Part shown: positions 41,185 through 49,271 of the stretch, piece after piece
Position numbering within the stretch: the first letter of the stretch is position 1
Layout of the letters: the number at the start of each line of letters is the position of its first letter
Program-made: the position numbers and the translations under genes
The notes under the pieces: model-generated
Database searches by the model: none
What the model was told of the DNA's origin: nothing
What the model saw: the letters and a program-made list of their open reading frames with translations, nothing else
Assembly: GCF_001905545.1 (NCBI RefSeq)
Contig: NZ_LIPD01000004.1
Span: 1 to 64,000, forward strand
DNA from: Streptomyces sp. CB02056
GTDB lineage: Bacteria > Actinomycetota > Actinomycetes > Streptomycetales > Streptomycetaceae
DNA length: 64,000 nt
Direction of reading: 5' to 3'

Positions 41185-42120
41185 ATGGCCACCGCTGAGC
41201 TGATCCGCATCGTCTCCCGCTCCTCGCCCATGGCACTGGCCCAGGTCGAGCGGGTCCGCACCGAACTCGCCGCCCTGCACCCGGGGCTGCGCACCGAGGT
41301 GGTGCCCGTCACCACCTCGGGCGACCGCTGGACGGGTGATCTCGCCGCCCTCGGCGGCAAGGGCGCCTTCACCAAGGAGGTCGACGCCGCGCTGCTCGCC
41401 GGGGAGGCCGACGTCGCCGTCCACTGCCTCAAGGACGTGCCCGCCGACCGACCGCTGCCGGCGGGCACCGTCTTCGCCGCCTACCTGCGCCGCGACGACA
41501 TCCGCGACGCCCTCGTCCACCCCGGCGGCCTGCCGCTGGCCGCCCTCCCGCCCGGCACCCGGATCGGCACCTCCTCCGTCCGCCGGGTCGCCCAACTCGC
41601 CGCCTCCCACCCGCACCTGGAGTGCCTCCCGATCCGCGGCAACGCCAACAGCCGGCTCGCCAAGCTGGACGCCGGGGACGTCGACGCGCTGCTGCTCGCC
41701 CTCTCCGGCCTGGAGCGGATCGGCGAGCAGGCGCGGATCACCGAGGTGCTCGGCATCGAGGCGATGTGCCCGCCGATCGGCGCCGGCATCCTCGTCCTGC
41801 AGTGCCGCGAGGGCGACACCGCGACCATCGAGGCGGTCACCGGCCTCGGCCACCACGACACCTGGCGCGAGGCGGCGGCCGAGCGGATGTTCCTGCACGC
41901 GCTCCAGGGCCACTGCAACAGCCCGATCGCCGGGTACGCCAGGGCCGAGCGGGACGGCCGCCTCTCGCTGCGCGGCCGGGTCTTCACCCCGGACGGCAAG
42001 CAGGTGCTGGACGCGCACGAGTGGGCGGGCGCGCTCAGCCCGGAGGACCTCGGGACGTCGGTGGCGCTGGCGCTCAAGCGGCAGGGCGCGCAGGAGCTGA
42101 TCTCCTCGATCCCGCACTGA
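41185..42120 (+). CDS. hemC: Hydroxymethylbilane synthase (porphobilinogen deaminase)
   Basis: A 311-residue HemC. Motifs are visible: [14 protein letters not shown] (N-terminal), HCLKDVP (normally HSLKDVP) with the catalytic Asp region, [26 protein letters not shown] and [11 protein letters not shown], whose Cys carries the dipyrromethane cofactor. The enzyme makes the linear tetrapyrrole in heme and cobalamin synthesis. It stands alone, not beside hemA or hemB, so in a typical streptomycete it would be a second copy. Start at 41185 is an ATG without a strong RBS; the GTG at 41161 is possible. Confidence 0.92.
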   Translation: MATAELIRIVSRSSPMALAQVERVRTELAALHPGLRTEVVPVTTSGDRWTGDLAALGGKGAFTKEVDAALLAGEADVAVHCLKDVPADRPLPAGTVFAAYLRRDDIRDALVHPGGLPLAALPPGTRIGTSSVRRVAQLAASHPHLECLPIRGNANSRLAKLDAGDVDALLLALSGLERIGEQARITEVLGIEAMCPPIGAGILVLQCREGDTATIEAVTGLGHHDTWREAAAERMFLHALQGHCNSPIAGYARAERDGRLSLRGRVFTPDGKQVLDAHEWAGALSPEDLGTSVALALKRQGAQELISSIPH

Positions 42121-42124
42121 GCGG

Positions 42125-42727
42125 CTATTCCGCTTCGGCCGCGGCCCGTTCGATGATGCCGGCGATCACCTCGGTCTTGGCGTCGGCGTAGTTCTGCAGG
42201 TACTCCCAGGACTGCTCGGCCAGGGCCCGCTTGGCGTCGGCGTACAGCTCGCGGTCGCCGCGGTGGCGGCGCAGCCGGTCGCGGAAGCGCAGCATCCGCC
42301 CGATCTCGGGGCATCCGGCGGACAGCACGTGCAGGTTGGCGTAGTCGGCGCTGGGGTCGATGGCGTACCGGCGCAGGACGCGGTGCTCGTACCAGTCGGG
42401 TTCGCGGACGGCGAGCCGGTAGCCCAGGGCTTCGAGGGCGGGCACGTAGGCCGCCTCGTCGGCGGAGTCGGGCACGATCAGCAGCATGTCGACGACCGGT
42501 TTGGCGGGGAGGTCGGGCACGGAGGTGGAGCCGACGTGCTCGATCCGGTGGTCGAGGTGGGCCAGGGACTCCGCCATGCCCGCGGCCTCCCGCTGGTAGG
42601 CCGCGGGCCACCGCGGGTCGTGGTCGCGCAGGACGATCCGGCCGTCGGGCCTGGTGGGCGCACCCAGGTTGGCCGCCTCGATCTCCTCGGTGGTCATGGG
42701 GACGCGCGGGATCTCCTGCTCGGGCAC
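42125..42727 (-). CDS. GrpB family protein (nucleotidyltransferase fold)
   Basis: A 200-residue GrpB/UPF0157 protein. The diagnostic segments are LDHRIEHVGSTSVPDLPAKPVVDMLLIV (about residues 58-86) and the C-terminal RFRDRLRRHRGDRELYADAKRALAE. It belongs to the nucleotidyltransferase superfamily; the active-site GS and D of GSTSV...DMLL are present. Some relatives are found near aminoglycoside resistance genes, but the reaction is mostly unknown. Its end is four bases from that of the convergent hemC gene. Confidence 0.92.
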   Translation of the reverse strand: MPEQEIPRVPMTTEEIEAANLGAPTRPDGRIVLRDHDPRWPAAYQREAAGMAESLAHLDHRIEHVGSTSVPDLPAKPVVDMLLIVPDSADEAAYVPALEALGYRLAVREPDWYEHRVLRRYAIDPSADYANLHVLSAGCPEIGRMLRFRDRLRRHRGDRELYADAKRALAEQSWEYLQNYADAKTEVIAGIIERAAAEAE

Positions 42728-42946
42728 GGCCGGCTCCTGTTCCTCGGGTGCTGGTCAAGGGGGTTCTCGTCGGGGACCGACCCAGTAGACCAGGACGCGT
42801 CGGCCTTCGCGCGGCCGTCGGGTCGGGGCCGCGTCGGCTTCCGCGCGGTCGCCTGACGGTCCGTGCGGTGAGCGGATGGTGACGCTCCGGAGGTTTTTCT
42901 CTTCCGGGTGAGAACCGGCCGGGTGCGCGGGGCGTCCGTTTGAGGC

Positions 42947-43477
42947 GTGATCAGTGCGGTGCTCGGCGGGATGCCGATGTTCTGGCCCGGGTTGCTGCTC
43001 TCGCTGGTGCCCGCGGCCCTGTTGAACCGGCCGGTGGGGCGGTTGCTGCGGGCCCACTGGGTGGTGGGCTTCGTCCTGCTGCTCGGGCTCGGCGGGGTGG
43101 TCGTGGCGACCCTGCTGCCGGAGGCGTTCCGGCTCTCGGAGGGCGCCGTCCGGCACTGCGCCGTGGCGGGCGGCCGGCCGCGGTCGCCGTACGAGCTGCT
43201 GCACGTCCGGCACATCGAGCTCAAGCTGGCGACCTACGCCCCGGTCGGTTTCGCGGCGGCGCTGGCGGGCCCCCGGCGGCGGGCGGCGGCGCTGCTGGGT
43301 GCGGCGGTGCTGCCGTTCGCGGTGTCGGCGGTGCACTACGCGCTGCCGGCGATCGGGCGGGCCTGCGACGTGCAGGACGTCTGGGACGGGGTGCAGGGGG
43401 TCGCCTTCGGAGCGGCGGCGGGGTTGGCGGCCGGGCCGCTGGTACGGGCGGTGCGGGCGCGTTCGCGGGCCGTCTGA
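42947..43477 (+). CDS. VanZ-like membrane protein
   Basis: A 176-residue membrane protein with about four to five helices (MFWPGLLLSLVPAALL, VVGFVLLLGLGGVVVATLLP, LATYAPVGFAAALAG, AALLGAAVLPFAVSAVHYALP, VAFGAAAGLAAGPL). The HIELKLATYAPVGF segment before helix 3 and the VQDVWDGVQGVAFGA C-terminal region fit the VanZ family. VanZ proteins are linked to teicoplanin resistance in enterococci; in Streptomyces their role is unknown. The start is a GTG at 42947 with no strong RBS in sight. Confidence 0.75.
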   Translation: MISAVLGGMPMFWPGLLLSLVPAALLNRPVGRLLRAHWVVGFVLLLGLGGVVVATLLPEAFRLSEGAVRHCAVAGGRPRSPYELLHVRHIELKLATYAPVGFAAALAGPRRRAAALLGAAVLPFAVSAVHYALPAIGRACDVQDVWDGVQGVAFGAAAGLAAGPLVRAVRARSRAV

Positions 43478-43497
43478 CGGCCTGTCCATCCGGCGGT

Positions 43498-44022
43498 CTA
43501 CTGGTCGAGGAGCGGGAAGAGCCGGGTGACGGCGGCGACCGGGCGGGCCCCGGCGGGGCGGGCGGCCGGGTCGGTCTCGCGGCCCCGGTAGCGGGCCAGC
43601 GTCCGGCGGACCTCCTCGCCGACGGCGGCCAGTTCCTCGGGCGTCAGGTAGACGACGGCGCTGAAGGCCTCGTCCTGCCGCCACTCGGCCGGGGCCTCGG
43701 CGCGCCGGGCGAGCCAGTGCTGGTAGCTCTCGTCCTCCAGGCCGCGCGCCAGCTCTCCGAACCCGCCTTCCACGGCGTCCGGTTGGGTCGTCGGCAGCCG
43801 CCAGGGCCGGGCCCGCCCGTCGGTGGCCGGGGCCTCCTCGATCAGCCCGTACCGGGCCAACTGCCGCAGGTGGAACGAGCAGAGGCCGGAGCTGAGGCCG
43901 AGCCGGGCGGCGGCCTCGGTGGAGGTGACGGTGCCGTGCTCGCGCTCGGCGAGCAGGTCCAGCAGCGCGGTGCGGACGGCGTGCTCGGGGAGGGGGCCGG
44001 TTCTGACGAGGTCTTCGGTCAC
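43498..44022 (-). CDS. ArsR-family winged-helix regulator
   Basis: A 174-residue ArsR/HTH_20 regulator. The HTH is REHGTVTSTEAAARLGLSSGLCSFHLRQLARYGLIEE (about residues 28-65), and the C-terminal part is helical with YLTPEELAAVGEEVRRTLARYRG, typical of the non-metal branch. The GTG start at 44022 overlaps the first ACTTTGCAAAGT palindrome, so autorepression would block its own start. It is divergent from peptide deformylase and methyltransferase genes, which are its likely targets. A start at 44046 is less likely. Confidence 0.88.
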   Translation of the reverse strand: MTEDLVRTGPLPEHAVRTALLDLLAEREHGTVTSTEAAARLGLSSGLCSFHLRQLARYGLIEEAPATDGRARPWRLPTTQPDAVEGGFGELARGLEDESYQHWLARRAEAPAEWRQDEAFSAVVYLTPEELAAVGEEVRRTLARYRGRETDPAARPAGARPVAAVTRLFPLLDQ

Positions 44023-44049
44023 TTTGCAAAGTCTGCTACTTTGCAAAGT
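44021..44049. promoter_or_regulatory. Two perfect ACTTTGCAAAGT palindromes, ArsR operator
   Basis: ACTTTGCAAAGT at 44021-44032 and again at 44038-44049, start to start 17 bp, five bases between. They lie between the ArsR-type gene and def. One copy overlaps the regulator's start codon. Confidence 0.8.
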
Positions 44050-44087
44050 CAGACCGCAAGTACCGTCTCTCGAAGGAGTGCCCTCCC

Positions 44088-44672
44088 GTGTCCGAGCTGC
44101 GCGAACGGCCGACCGTCCTGCGGATCACCGAGGTGGGGGAGGAGATCCTGAGCCGCACCTGCCGGACCGCCACCGAGGAGGATTTCGGCAGCGAGCGCCT
44201 GGCCCGGCTCATCGACGACATGTTCGCCACCATGCACGTCGCCGACGGCTGCGGCCTCGCCGCCAACCAGGTGGACGTCGACCTGCGCCTGTTCGTCTAC
44301 GACTGCCCCGACGACGACGGCGTCCGGCACACCGGCCACGTGCTCAACCCGGTGGTCGACGAGCAGGAGCCCGGCCGCGCACTGATCGAGGAGACCGAGG
44401 GCTGCCTCTCCGTCCCCGGCGCGAACACCAAACTCGCCCGCCCCGCCCGCACCGTGGTGCGCGGCGTCGACCAGCACGGCGACCCCGTCGTGATCGAGGG
44501 CACCGGCTACTTCGCCCGCTGCCTCCAGCACGAGACCGACCACCTGAACGGCGGCCTCTACATCGACCGCCTCTCCGCCCGCGACCGCAAGCGCATGCTG
44601 AAGCAGACCGCCGACCGTCGGGAGAAGGTCTTCGCCGAACGCGCCGCCAGGGCTGCCAAGATGGCGCGGTGA
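44088..44672 (+). CDS. def: Peptide deformylase
   Basis: A 194-residue deformylase. Motif 1 GCGLAANQ (GxGLAAxQ), motif 2 EGCLSVPG (Cys metal ligand) and motif 3 QHETDHLNG (HExDH) are all present. It removes formyl from nascent proteins. Start is GTG at 44088 with GAAGGAG upstream. The stop overlaps the methyltransferase start as GTGA (44669-44672). The ArsR-controlled placement suggests it is an extra, regulated deformylase, perhaps for stress or for resistance to an actinonin-like inhibitor; that is inference. Confidence 0.94.
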   Translation: MSELRERPTVLRITEVGEEILSRTCRTATEEDFGSERLARLIDDMFATMHVADGCGLAANQVDVDLRLFVYDCPDDDGVRHTGHVLNPVVDEQEPGRALIEETEGCLSVPGANTKLARPARTVVRGVDQHGDPVVIEGTGYFARCLQHETDHLNGGLYIDRLSARDRKRMLKQTADRREKVFAERAARAAKMAR

Positions 44673-45325
44673 CCGAACCCGCGCACCTCGCCGCCGTCCG
44701 CGCCTCGTACGACGCCGTCGCCGCCGACTACCTCCGCCTCGTCGTCCCGCCGGAGGGCATGGACCCGGTGTCCCGCGCCGTGCTCGCCGCCTTCGCGGAG
44801 CTGGTACGGGAGTCGGGCGGCGGCGAGGTCGCGGACCTCGGCTGCGGCCCCGGGCGGGTGACGGCGTACCTGTCCGGCCTGGGGCTGCGGGCCTTCGGGG
44901 TGGACGTGTCGGGCGAGATGGTCGCGCTCGCCCGCCGGGCCTACCCCCGACTGCGCTTCCTGCACGGCTCGATGGACGCCCTCGACCTCCCCGACGGTGC
45001 CCTCGGCGGCATCCTCGCCTGGTACTCCGTCCACCACACCCCGGCCTCGCAACTGCCCGGCCTCTTCACCGAGTTCGCCCGCGTCCTCGCACCCGGCGGC
45101 CACCTCCTCCTCGGCGGCCACGTCGGCGAGGCCCAACTGCTGCGCCCGACCCAGGCGTACGGCCACCCGGTGTCGTACGCCTCGCACCTCGTCCCGGCCG
45201 GGCACCTCGCCGAACTCCTCGAACGGGCCGGCTTCACCGTCACGGCGCGGACGGAACAGCCGAACCCGCAGCGGGAGAACCGGTCCCACGCCTGCCTGCT
45301 GGCCCAGGCGCCCGGCCGCCGCTGA
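44669..45325 (+). CDS. SAM-dependent methyltransferase, class I
   Basis: A 218-residue methyltransferase. The SAM motif I is VADLGCGPGRVTAYL (about residue 50), the acidic loop is AFGVDVSGEMVALAR, and the post-I strand is LRFLHGSMDALDLPD. Residues around LAWYSVHHTP hold the motif IV. The start is the GTG overlapping the def stop, so the two are co-translated. Substrate unknown. It ends before the terminator at 45442. Confidence 0.9.
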   Translation: MTEPAHLAAVRASYDAVAADYLRLVVPPEGMDPVSRAVLAAFAELVRESGGGEVADLGCGPGRVTAYLSGLGLRAFGVDVSGEMVALARRAYPRLRFLHGSMDALDLPDGALGGILAWYSVHHTPASQLPGLFTEFARVLAPGGHLLLGGHVGEAQLLRPTQAYGHPVSYASHLVPAGHLAELLERAGFTVTARTEQPNPQRENRSHACLLAQAPGRR

Positions 45326-45390
45326 GCCCGGACATCGGCGCGACCCGCCGGACCAGGGAGAGCGTCGGAGGCTGACACACGCCGGATTGG

Positions 45391-45415
45391 ACCCGTACAG
45401 AGTGGATCTGTCGGG
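45391..45415. promoter_or_regulatory. ACCCGTACAGA-N5-TCTGT dyad, copy 1
   Basis: ACAGA/TCTGT inverted repeat with a 5-base spacer and the same ACCCGT left flank as the copy at 46601-46625. Located downstream of the methyltransferase and upstream of the terminator of the DUF397 gene. Confidence 0.5.
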
Positions 45416-45441
45416 TGGGGGCAGGAGGCCGCAGATGCGCC

Positions 45442-45474
45442 AACGGCCCGCCGCCGGGAAGGCGGTGGGCCGTT
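45442..45474. terminator. Bidirectional terminator between methyltransferase and DUF397 gene
   Basis: AACGGCCCGCCGCC pairs with GGCGGTGGGCCGTT (one G-T wobble) around GGGAA. Genes converge here (stops at 45325 and 45493). Confidence 0.75.
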
Positions 45475-45492
45475 TGGGGGAGCTCTGGTCGG

Positions 45493-45684
45493 TCAGACCT
45501 CGGTGGTGGCGGCGAACTTCACGAACATCTCCCAGGCGGCGGGGGAGAAGGCCAGCTGGGGGCCGCTCTTGTCCTTGGAGTCACGCACGTGGACGGCGGT
45601 GGTCGTCCCGGCGACCTCGACGCATGCGGCACCTTCGTTGCTGCTGTAACTGCTCTTGAACCATGCCAGCTCGGACATGCTCAT
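45493..45684 (-). CDS. DUF397 protein
   Basis: A 63-residue protein with the hallmarks of DUF397: LAWFKSSYSSNEGAACVEVA near the N-terminus, VHVRDSKDKSGPQLAFSPAAWEMFV in the middle and KFAATTEV at the end. In Streptomyces these small proteins lie directly behind XRE (DUF5753) regulators. The start overlaps the regulator stop as ATGA (45681-45684). The known pair behaves as a toxin-antitoxin-like or developmental module (BldB-related); exact role unknown here. Confidence 0.93.
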   Translation of the reverse strand: MSMSELAWFKSSYSSNEGAACVEVAGTTTAVHVRDSKDKSGPQLAFSPAAWEMFVKFAATTEV

Positions 45685-46550
45685 CGCTCTCCAAGGATCA
45701 TTTCGATCAAGGCCAAGGACTCCCTCATGGTGAGCGCCTGCCCCCTGAGGGTGCCGTACCGTGCAGCCATCCTACGGACTTCTTCAGGGGCTGTGATCAG
45801 CCTGTTGACGTGCTGGACCTCGACGTACGCGATCTGCGGTCGTCCGCTCGGAGTGAGGAGGACGAACGAACCCCCCATGCCGGCGTTCTCGGTCCTGTCG
45901 AGCGGCATGACCTGCAACTCCAGACCCCGGATCTCGGCGACTTTGAGCAGGTGGCGCAACTGCTCCCGGTGAACGTCCCAGCCGCCCAGCGGACGACGCA
46001 GGGCGCTTTCGTCGATCACCCAACTCATGACCGGCAAGGGCCAGCGAGTGAGGATCTGCTGCCGCTCCAACCTCGCGGCAACCCACTGGTCGACCTGCTC
46101 CACGGAGAGCCACGGCCTGCGCATGTCGAACAGTGCTCGTGCATGGGCCTCCGTTTGGAGAAGTCCAGGAATGTGGAGGCTGCTGTACTCGTGGATCTCG
46201 ATCGCCTTCCACTCTTCCTGGGTGAAGGCCTTGTTGTAGGCGGGGTGCCTCTCGGACACGCGCACCTTCGCCTTCATCACGTCGTCCGCGACGACCTTGA
46301 GCAGCCCGCCCGCGTCAAGGGCGTCGTCCACCACCGTCAGGTACTCGATCCTCGGGGTCCGCACGCCCCGCTCCACGGCCCCGACGTGGTCTTCGCTGTA
46401 GCCGGTGGTCTTGGCCAGCTGCTTCTGCGTGATTCCCGCCCGCTCGCGGAGGAGTTTGATCATCTTCCCGACCGCGCTGTAGAACTCCGCGACGCCGTCG
46501 AAGCCCTCCGCCGTCTCGCCGTCCTCGAAGACGGTTCCCTCAAGGCTCAT
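45681..46550 (-). CDS. XRE-family regulator with DUF5753 domain
   Basis: A 289-residue regulator. An HTH_31-type domain lies at residues about 33-85 (MIKLLRERAGITQKQLAKTTGYSEDHVGAVERGVRTPR), followed by the DUF5753 (Scr1-associated) domain (AIEIHEYSSLHIPGLLQTEAHARALF ... IDESALRRPLGG ... LELQVMPLDRTENAGMGGSFVLL). The start at 46550 (MSLEGTVFED) is preferred over 46592 because the N-terminal 14 residues are non-conserved. It is coupled to the DUF397 gene and divergent from the HATPase gene at 46673. The dyad at 46601 is its likely operator. Confidence 0.93.
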   Translation of the reverse strand: MSLEGTVFEDGETAEGFDGVAEFYSAVGKMIKLLRERAGITQKQLAKTTGYSEDHVGAVERGVRTPRIEYLTVVDDALDAGGLLKVVADDVMKAKVRVSERHPAYNKAFTQEEWKAIEIHEYSSLHIPGLLQTEAHARALFDMRRPWLSVEQVDQWVAARLERQQILTRWPLPVMSWVIDESALRRPLGGWDVHREQLRHLLKVAEIRGLELQVMPLDRTENAGMGGSFVLLTPSGRPQIAYVEVQHVNRLITAPEEVRRMAARYGTLRGQALTMRESLALIEMILGER

Positions 46551-46600
46551 CGCAGTCCATCTCTTTCGATCTTGGGTCGACCGGCAGGCCAACTATGTGC

Positions 46601-46625
46601 ACCCGTACAGATACTCTCTGTGTCC
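46601..46625. promoter_or_regulatory. ACCCGTACAGA-N5-TCTGT dyad, copy 2
   Basis: ACAGA-TACTC-TCTGT inverted repeat in the intergenic region between the XRE gene and the HATPase gene. The same ACCCGTACAGA left side and 5-base spacer as the copy at 45391-45415. Candidate operator of the module. Confidence 0.6.
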
Positions 46626-46672
46626 GCCGGGCTGCTGGCCAGCGTACGTCCGCCCGACCACGCTTGACTCCC

Positions 46673-47149
46673 ATGACGACCGAAACCCCCCTCGAAAACC
46701 CCCGGTCCCGTACCGCCCTCTTCGCCGCCACCCCCAAGGGCGCCGCCGTCTGCCGGCGCCTGGCGAGGCGTCAACTCACCCACTGGGGGCTGGACTCCAC
46801 GCACACCGAGCCGTTCCACTGCGCGCTGCTGATCGTCACGGAGCTGGCCGCCAACGCGATCACGCACGGACGCGTTCCGGGGCGCGGGTTCGAGCTTCAC
46901 CTCTCCCTCACCACCTCCGTGCGCCGGGGCACCACCCTTCGCATCGAGATCAGCGACCCCCGGGGTGACAGACTCCCCGTCCTCCCCACCGTCCACACCC
47001 CCAGTGCCCAGACCGGACGCGGCCTCACCCTCATCGACGCCCTCAGCCACCGCTGGGGCACCATCCCCCGCCACCCCAACTCCAAGACCGTCTGGGCCGA
47101 ACTCGACCTCGTCGCGCCCGCCGCGCCCGATGTCCCCGATGCCCCCTGA
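46673..47149 (+). CDS. ATP-binding protein, HATPase_c (RsbW-like)
   Basis: A 158-residue single-domain GHKL ATPase. N-box is VTELAANAITHG (about residue 62) and the G-box is SAQTGRGLTLIDALSHRWG (about 116-130). It is unrelated at close range to the pair at 602 and 2820, sharing only the family motifs. It is divergent from the XRE/DUF397 genes, the common streptomycete module. The start at 46673 (ATG) follows a weak RBS. A palindrome family hairpin lies 33 bases past its stop. Confidence 0.88.
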   Translation: MTTETPLENPRSRTALFAATPKGAAVCRRLARRQLTHWGLDSTHTEPFHCALLIVTELAANAITHGRVPGRGFELHLSLTTSVRRGTTLRIEISDPRGDRLPVLPTVHTPSAQTGRGLTLIDALSHRWGTIPRHPNSKTVWAELDLVAPAAPDVPDAP

Positions 47150-47181
47150 ATCCCGCGATAGCCCAACACCCCACTGAACCA

Positions 47182-47222
47182 ACAGGAGTGGGAAGTCGAC
47201 CCCTCCGACTTCCCACTCCTGT
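47182..47222. terminator. Palindrome family copy, probable terminator
   Basis: A 17-bp stem ACAGGAGTGGGAAGTCG with its complement and a 7-base loop. Core GGAAGTCG is shared with copies at 2605, 6820 and 52698. Downstream of the HATPase gene. Confidence 0.75.
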
Positions 47223-47380
47223 CGCTTCCTCGCCGACGCCCACCGCCGGTCCGGGGACATCCCAGGTTTGTGGGATACCCCCAGGTCGAGGGGCATTGCC
47301 AGGATGTGGCGCACGGAGCCGACCACTCCGGCCGGGCTCCGTCGGAGCGTCCGGCCGTCTCGAAAGAGGGATCCACACCC

Positions 47381-47584
47381 ATGAAGATCCGCCGACTTGT
47401 CGCCGCCTCGGCCGTTGCCGCCGTGCTGGCCCCGGTGCTCGTCCTGGCCACCGGGACCCAGGCGAACGCCTACCCGCGGCAGCTGTCGAAGAGGGAGCAG
47501 TGCACCGCGGCGTGGAACGTCAACTACTGGTCCGGCGGCGCGTCCTTCGCTCGCGGCCAGTGGGCCGCCTGTATGGCGGGCTGA
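47381..47584 (+). CDS. Small secreted protein with two cysteines
   Basis: A 67-residue protein. The N-terminal signal peptide (KIRRLVAASAVAAVLAPVLVLATGTQANA) has a clear AxA cleavage site at residue 29. The mature part of about 38 residues (YPRQLSKREQCTAAWNVNYW...) contains two Cys, enough for one disulfide. RBS GAGGG is upstream. It is a secreted peptide of unknown role; spore-coat or signalling functions are guesses. It has a strong hairpin after the stop at 47594. Confidence 0.8.
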   Translation: MKIRRLVAASAVAAVLAPVLVLATGTQANAYPRQLSKREQCTAAWNVNYWSGGASFARGQWAACMAG

Positions 47585-47593
47585 CCGCCTCCC

Positions 47594-47621
47594 GCGGCCC
47601 CCGGCCTCGGCCGGGGGCCGC
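47594..47621. terminator. Terminator after the small secreted protein
   Basis: GCGGCCCCCGGCC and its complement around TC, ten bases after the stop. Confidence 0.8.
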
Positions 47622-47746
47622 GACCCGCAGACCACTGTCGCCCGGCGTGTCGGTGACGTCGGCGCCCCCGTGCTCCGGTCCACCGCGGGGACCATGCCGA
47701 CAAATTCGCTGTCCGGTGGCCGGAGTGCCGTGATACACAATCCGGC

Positions 47747-48520
47747 GTGCAGAACATAGTGGAGTTTCCCGAGGTCCTGAGGCTGATCGAGGACCGGTCG
47801 GCCGCTTTCCGCGCCGCGATTGCGGCCGCCCCCGACCTCGACGTCCAGGTCCCGACCTGCCCGGACTGGACGCTGCGTGAACTGGCGCAGCACCTCGGCG
47901 ACGGCCGCCGCCGCCAGGCCGCCATCGTCGCGGCGGGCCCGGGCGCCGAGCCCCCGGCGAAGACGTCCCCGAAGGGCGCCCCGACCGCGCCCCGTGACCG
48001 CGAAGCCCTGGACGCCTGGCTCGCCGAGTCGACCGGGCTCATGCTCGACGCTCTGCGCGAGGCCGGCCCGGACCGCGGCTGCTGGACCTGGTGGGGCCGC
48101 TCGCAGGCCCCGGAGACCAGCGGAGCCCTGGCCCGGCACCAGATCCAGGAGATCGCCGTCCACACCTACGACGTCCAGCTCATCCTGGGCGCCGCACAGC
48201 CGCTGCCGGCGGACGTCGCGGTCGAGGGCGTCGACGAGTTCCTGACGACCGTCTCGGCGACGACCGTCCCCTGGCCGTTCAAGCCGGCGACCATCGACCT
48301 GCACGCGGCCGAGGGCCGCTCCTGGCGCCTGACCCTCGACGCCTCCGGCGTCCGCTGCGACGGCCTCGCCGCCGACGCGGAGCCGGGCGACATGGTGATG
48401 CGCGGGGCGGCGAGCGACCTGGTCCTCTACTTCTACGACCGCATCCCGCTCGACAGCCTGGACAACTCCGGCACCACCGAGCCGATGGAGCAGCTCGCGG
48501 AGTGGGACCCGACCGCGTAG
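47747..48520 (+). CDS. Maleylpyruvate isomerase-like, mycothiol-dependent enzyme family
   Basis: A 257-residue protein. The N-terminal DinB-like MDMPI domain has VPTCPDWTLRELAQHLGDGRRR (His in the metal site near residue 49) and ARHQIQEIAVHTYDVQLILG (His near 142). The C-terminal domain SCP2-like segment (WRLTLDASGVRCDGL) follows, typical of the TIGR03083-type family. Relatives use mycothiol as thiol. Start is GTG at 47747 without a clear RBS. Single gene; substrate unknown. Confidence 0.9.
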   Translation: MQNIVEFPEVLRLIEDRSAAFRAAIAAAPDLDVQVPTCPDWTLRELAQHLGDGRRRQAAIVAAGPGAEPPAKTSPKGAPTAPRDREALDAWLAESTGLMLDALREAGPDRGCWTWWGRSQAPETSGALARHQIQEIAVHTYDVQLILGAAQPLPADVAVEGVDEFLTTVSATTVPWPFKPATIDLHAAEGRSWRLTLDASGVRCDGLAADAEPGDMVMRGAASDLVLYFYDRIPLDSLDNSGTTEPMEQLAEWDPTA

Positions 48521-48562
48521 AGGCGGCATCCGGTGGGCCGGCAATCGGCGAGAGGGCGGGCG

Positions 48563-49228
48563 ATGGCCGAGGCGTGGGACCGACTGCGGGCGATCATGGG
48601 GGAACCGGTGTACGCCCCGGCGCGGGTTCCGTGGGAGTCGGCGCCTGCCGAGCTGGGGGTCCAACTGCCCTTGGACTACCGGGCGTTCATCGACCTGTAC
48701 GGCGGGGTGAACCTGAACGGCGAGTGGGGTGTGTACACGCCGACGGAGACGCCGGTCTACGCCGGCGAGCCGACCGGTCTGGCGGGATGGCGCTTCAGGA
48801 CCGACACCGATCTCCGCGATCAGCTCGAAGGCGAAGAGGTGTGGTGGGAGCTGCCGGGCCCCACCCCGGTGTTCCCGGACCCGGGCGGCCTGCTGCCCTG
48901 GGGCTGGAACAGCAACCACAACCAGTGCTGCTGGCTGACCACCGGTCCGGACCCCGAGCAGTGGCCGGTGGCGGTGTTCTACGAGGACCGGCTCGACCAC
49001 TTCGACGGTGGTTTCGCGGAGTTCCTGGTCACCGTGCTGACCGGCGGCTACGCGGCGGAGGACGAGTTGCTGGTGCGCGCGGACCCTGCCGTGTGGGGGC
49101 CGCAGCCGGCCCGGCCCCTCTGGTCGCCGAAGGGGGACTGGGCGGGCAGGAACTGGGGCGCCGAGTGGGGGATCGACGGATTCCTCACGGCGCCCGGGTC
49201 GACGGAGATGCCCTGGGTCAGGACGTGA
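48563..49228 (+). CDS. SMI1/KNR4 (SUKH) family protein
   Basis: A 221-residue SUKH-superfamily protein. The motif ESAPAELGVQLPLDYRAFIDLYGGVNLNGEWGVY (about residues 25-60) is the helix-loop-strand core with W/LPxDYxxF. SUKH proteins act as immunity proteins against bacterial toxins or in unrelated roles. No toxin gene is adjacent, so an immunity role is not supported here. ATG at 48563 has GAGAGGG upstream; a GTG at 48533 is possible. The following gene begins 43 bases downstream. Confidence 0.82.
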   Translation: MAEAWDRLRAIMGEPVYAPARVPWESAPAELGVQLPLDYRAFIDLYGGVNLNGEWGVYTPTETPVYAGEPTGLAGWRFRTDTDLRDQLEGEEVWWELPGPTPVFPDPGGLLPWGWNSNHNQCCWLTTGPDPEQWPVAVFYEDRLDHFDGGFAEFLVTVLTGGYAAEDELLVRADPAVWGPQPARPLWSPKGDWAGRNWGAEWGIDGFLTAPGSTEMPWVRT

Positions 49229-49271
49229 GGGCGCCGCACGCACGCGCACCGCGGACGGGAGGCGGTTCCCG

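Noticed and set aside
42755..44029. 424-codon minus-strand frame spanning the VanZ-like and ArsR genes
   Set aside because: Low-complexity Arg/Pro sequence; the two real genes explain the region.
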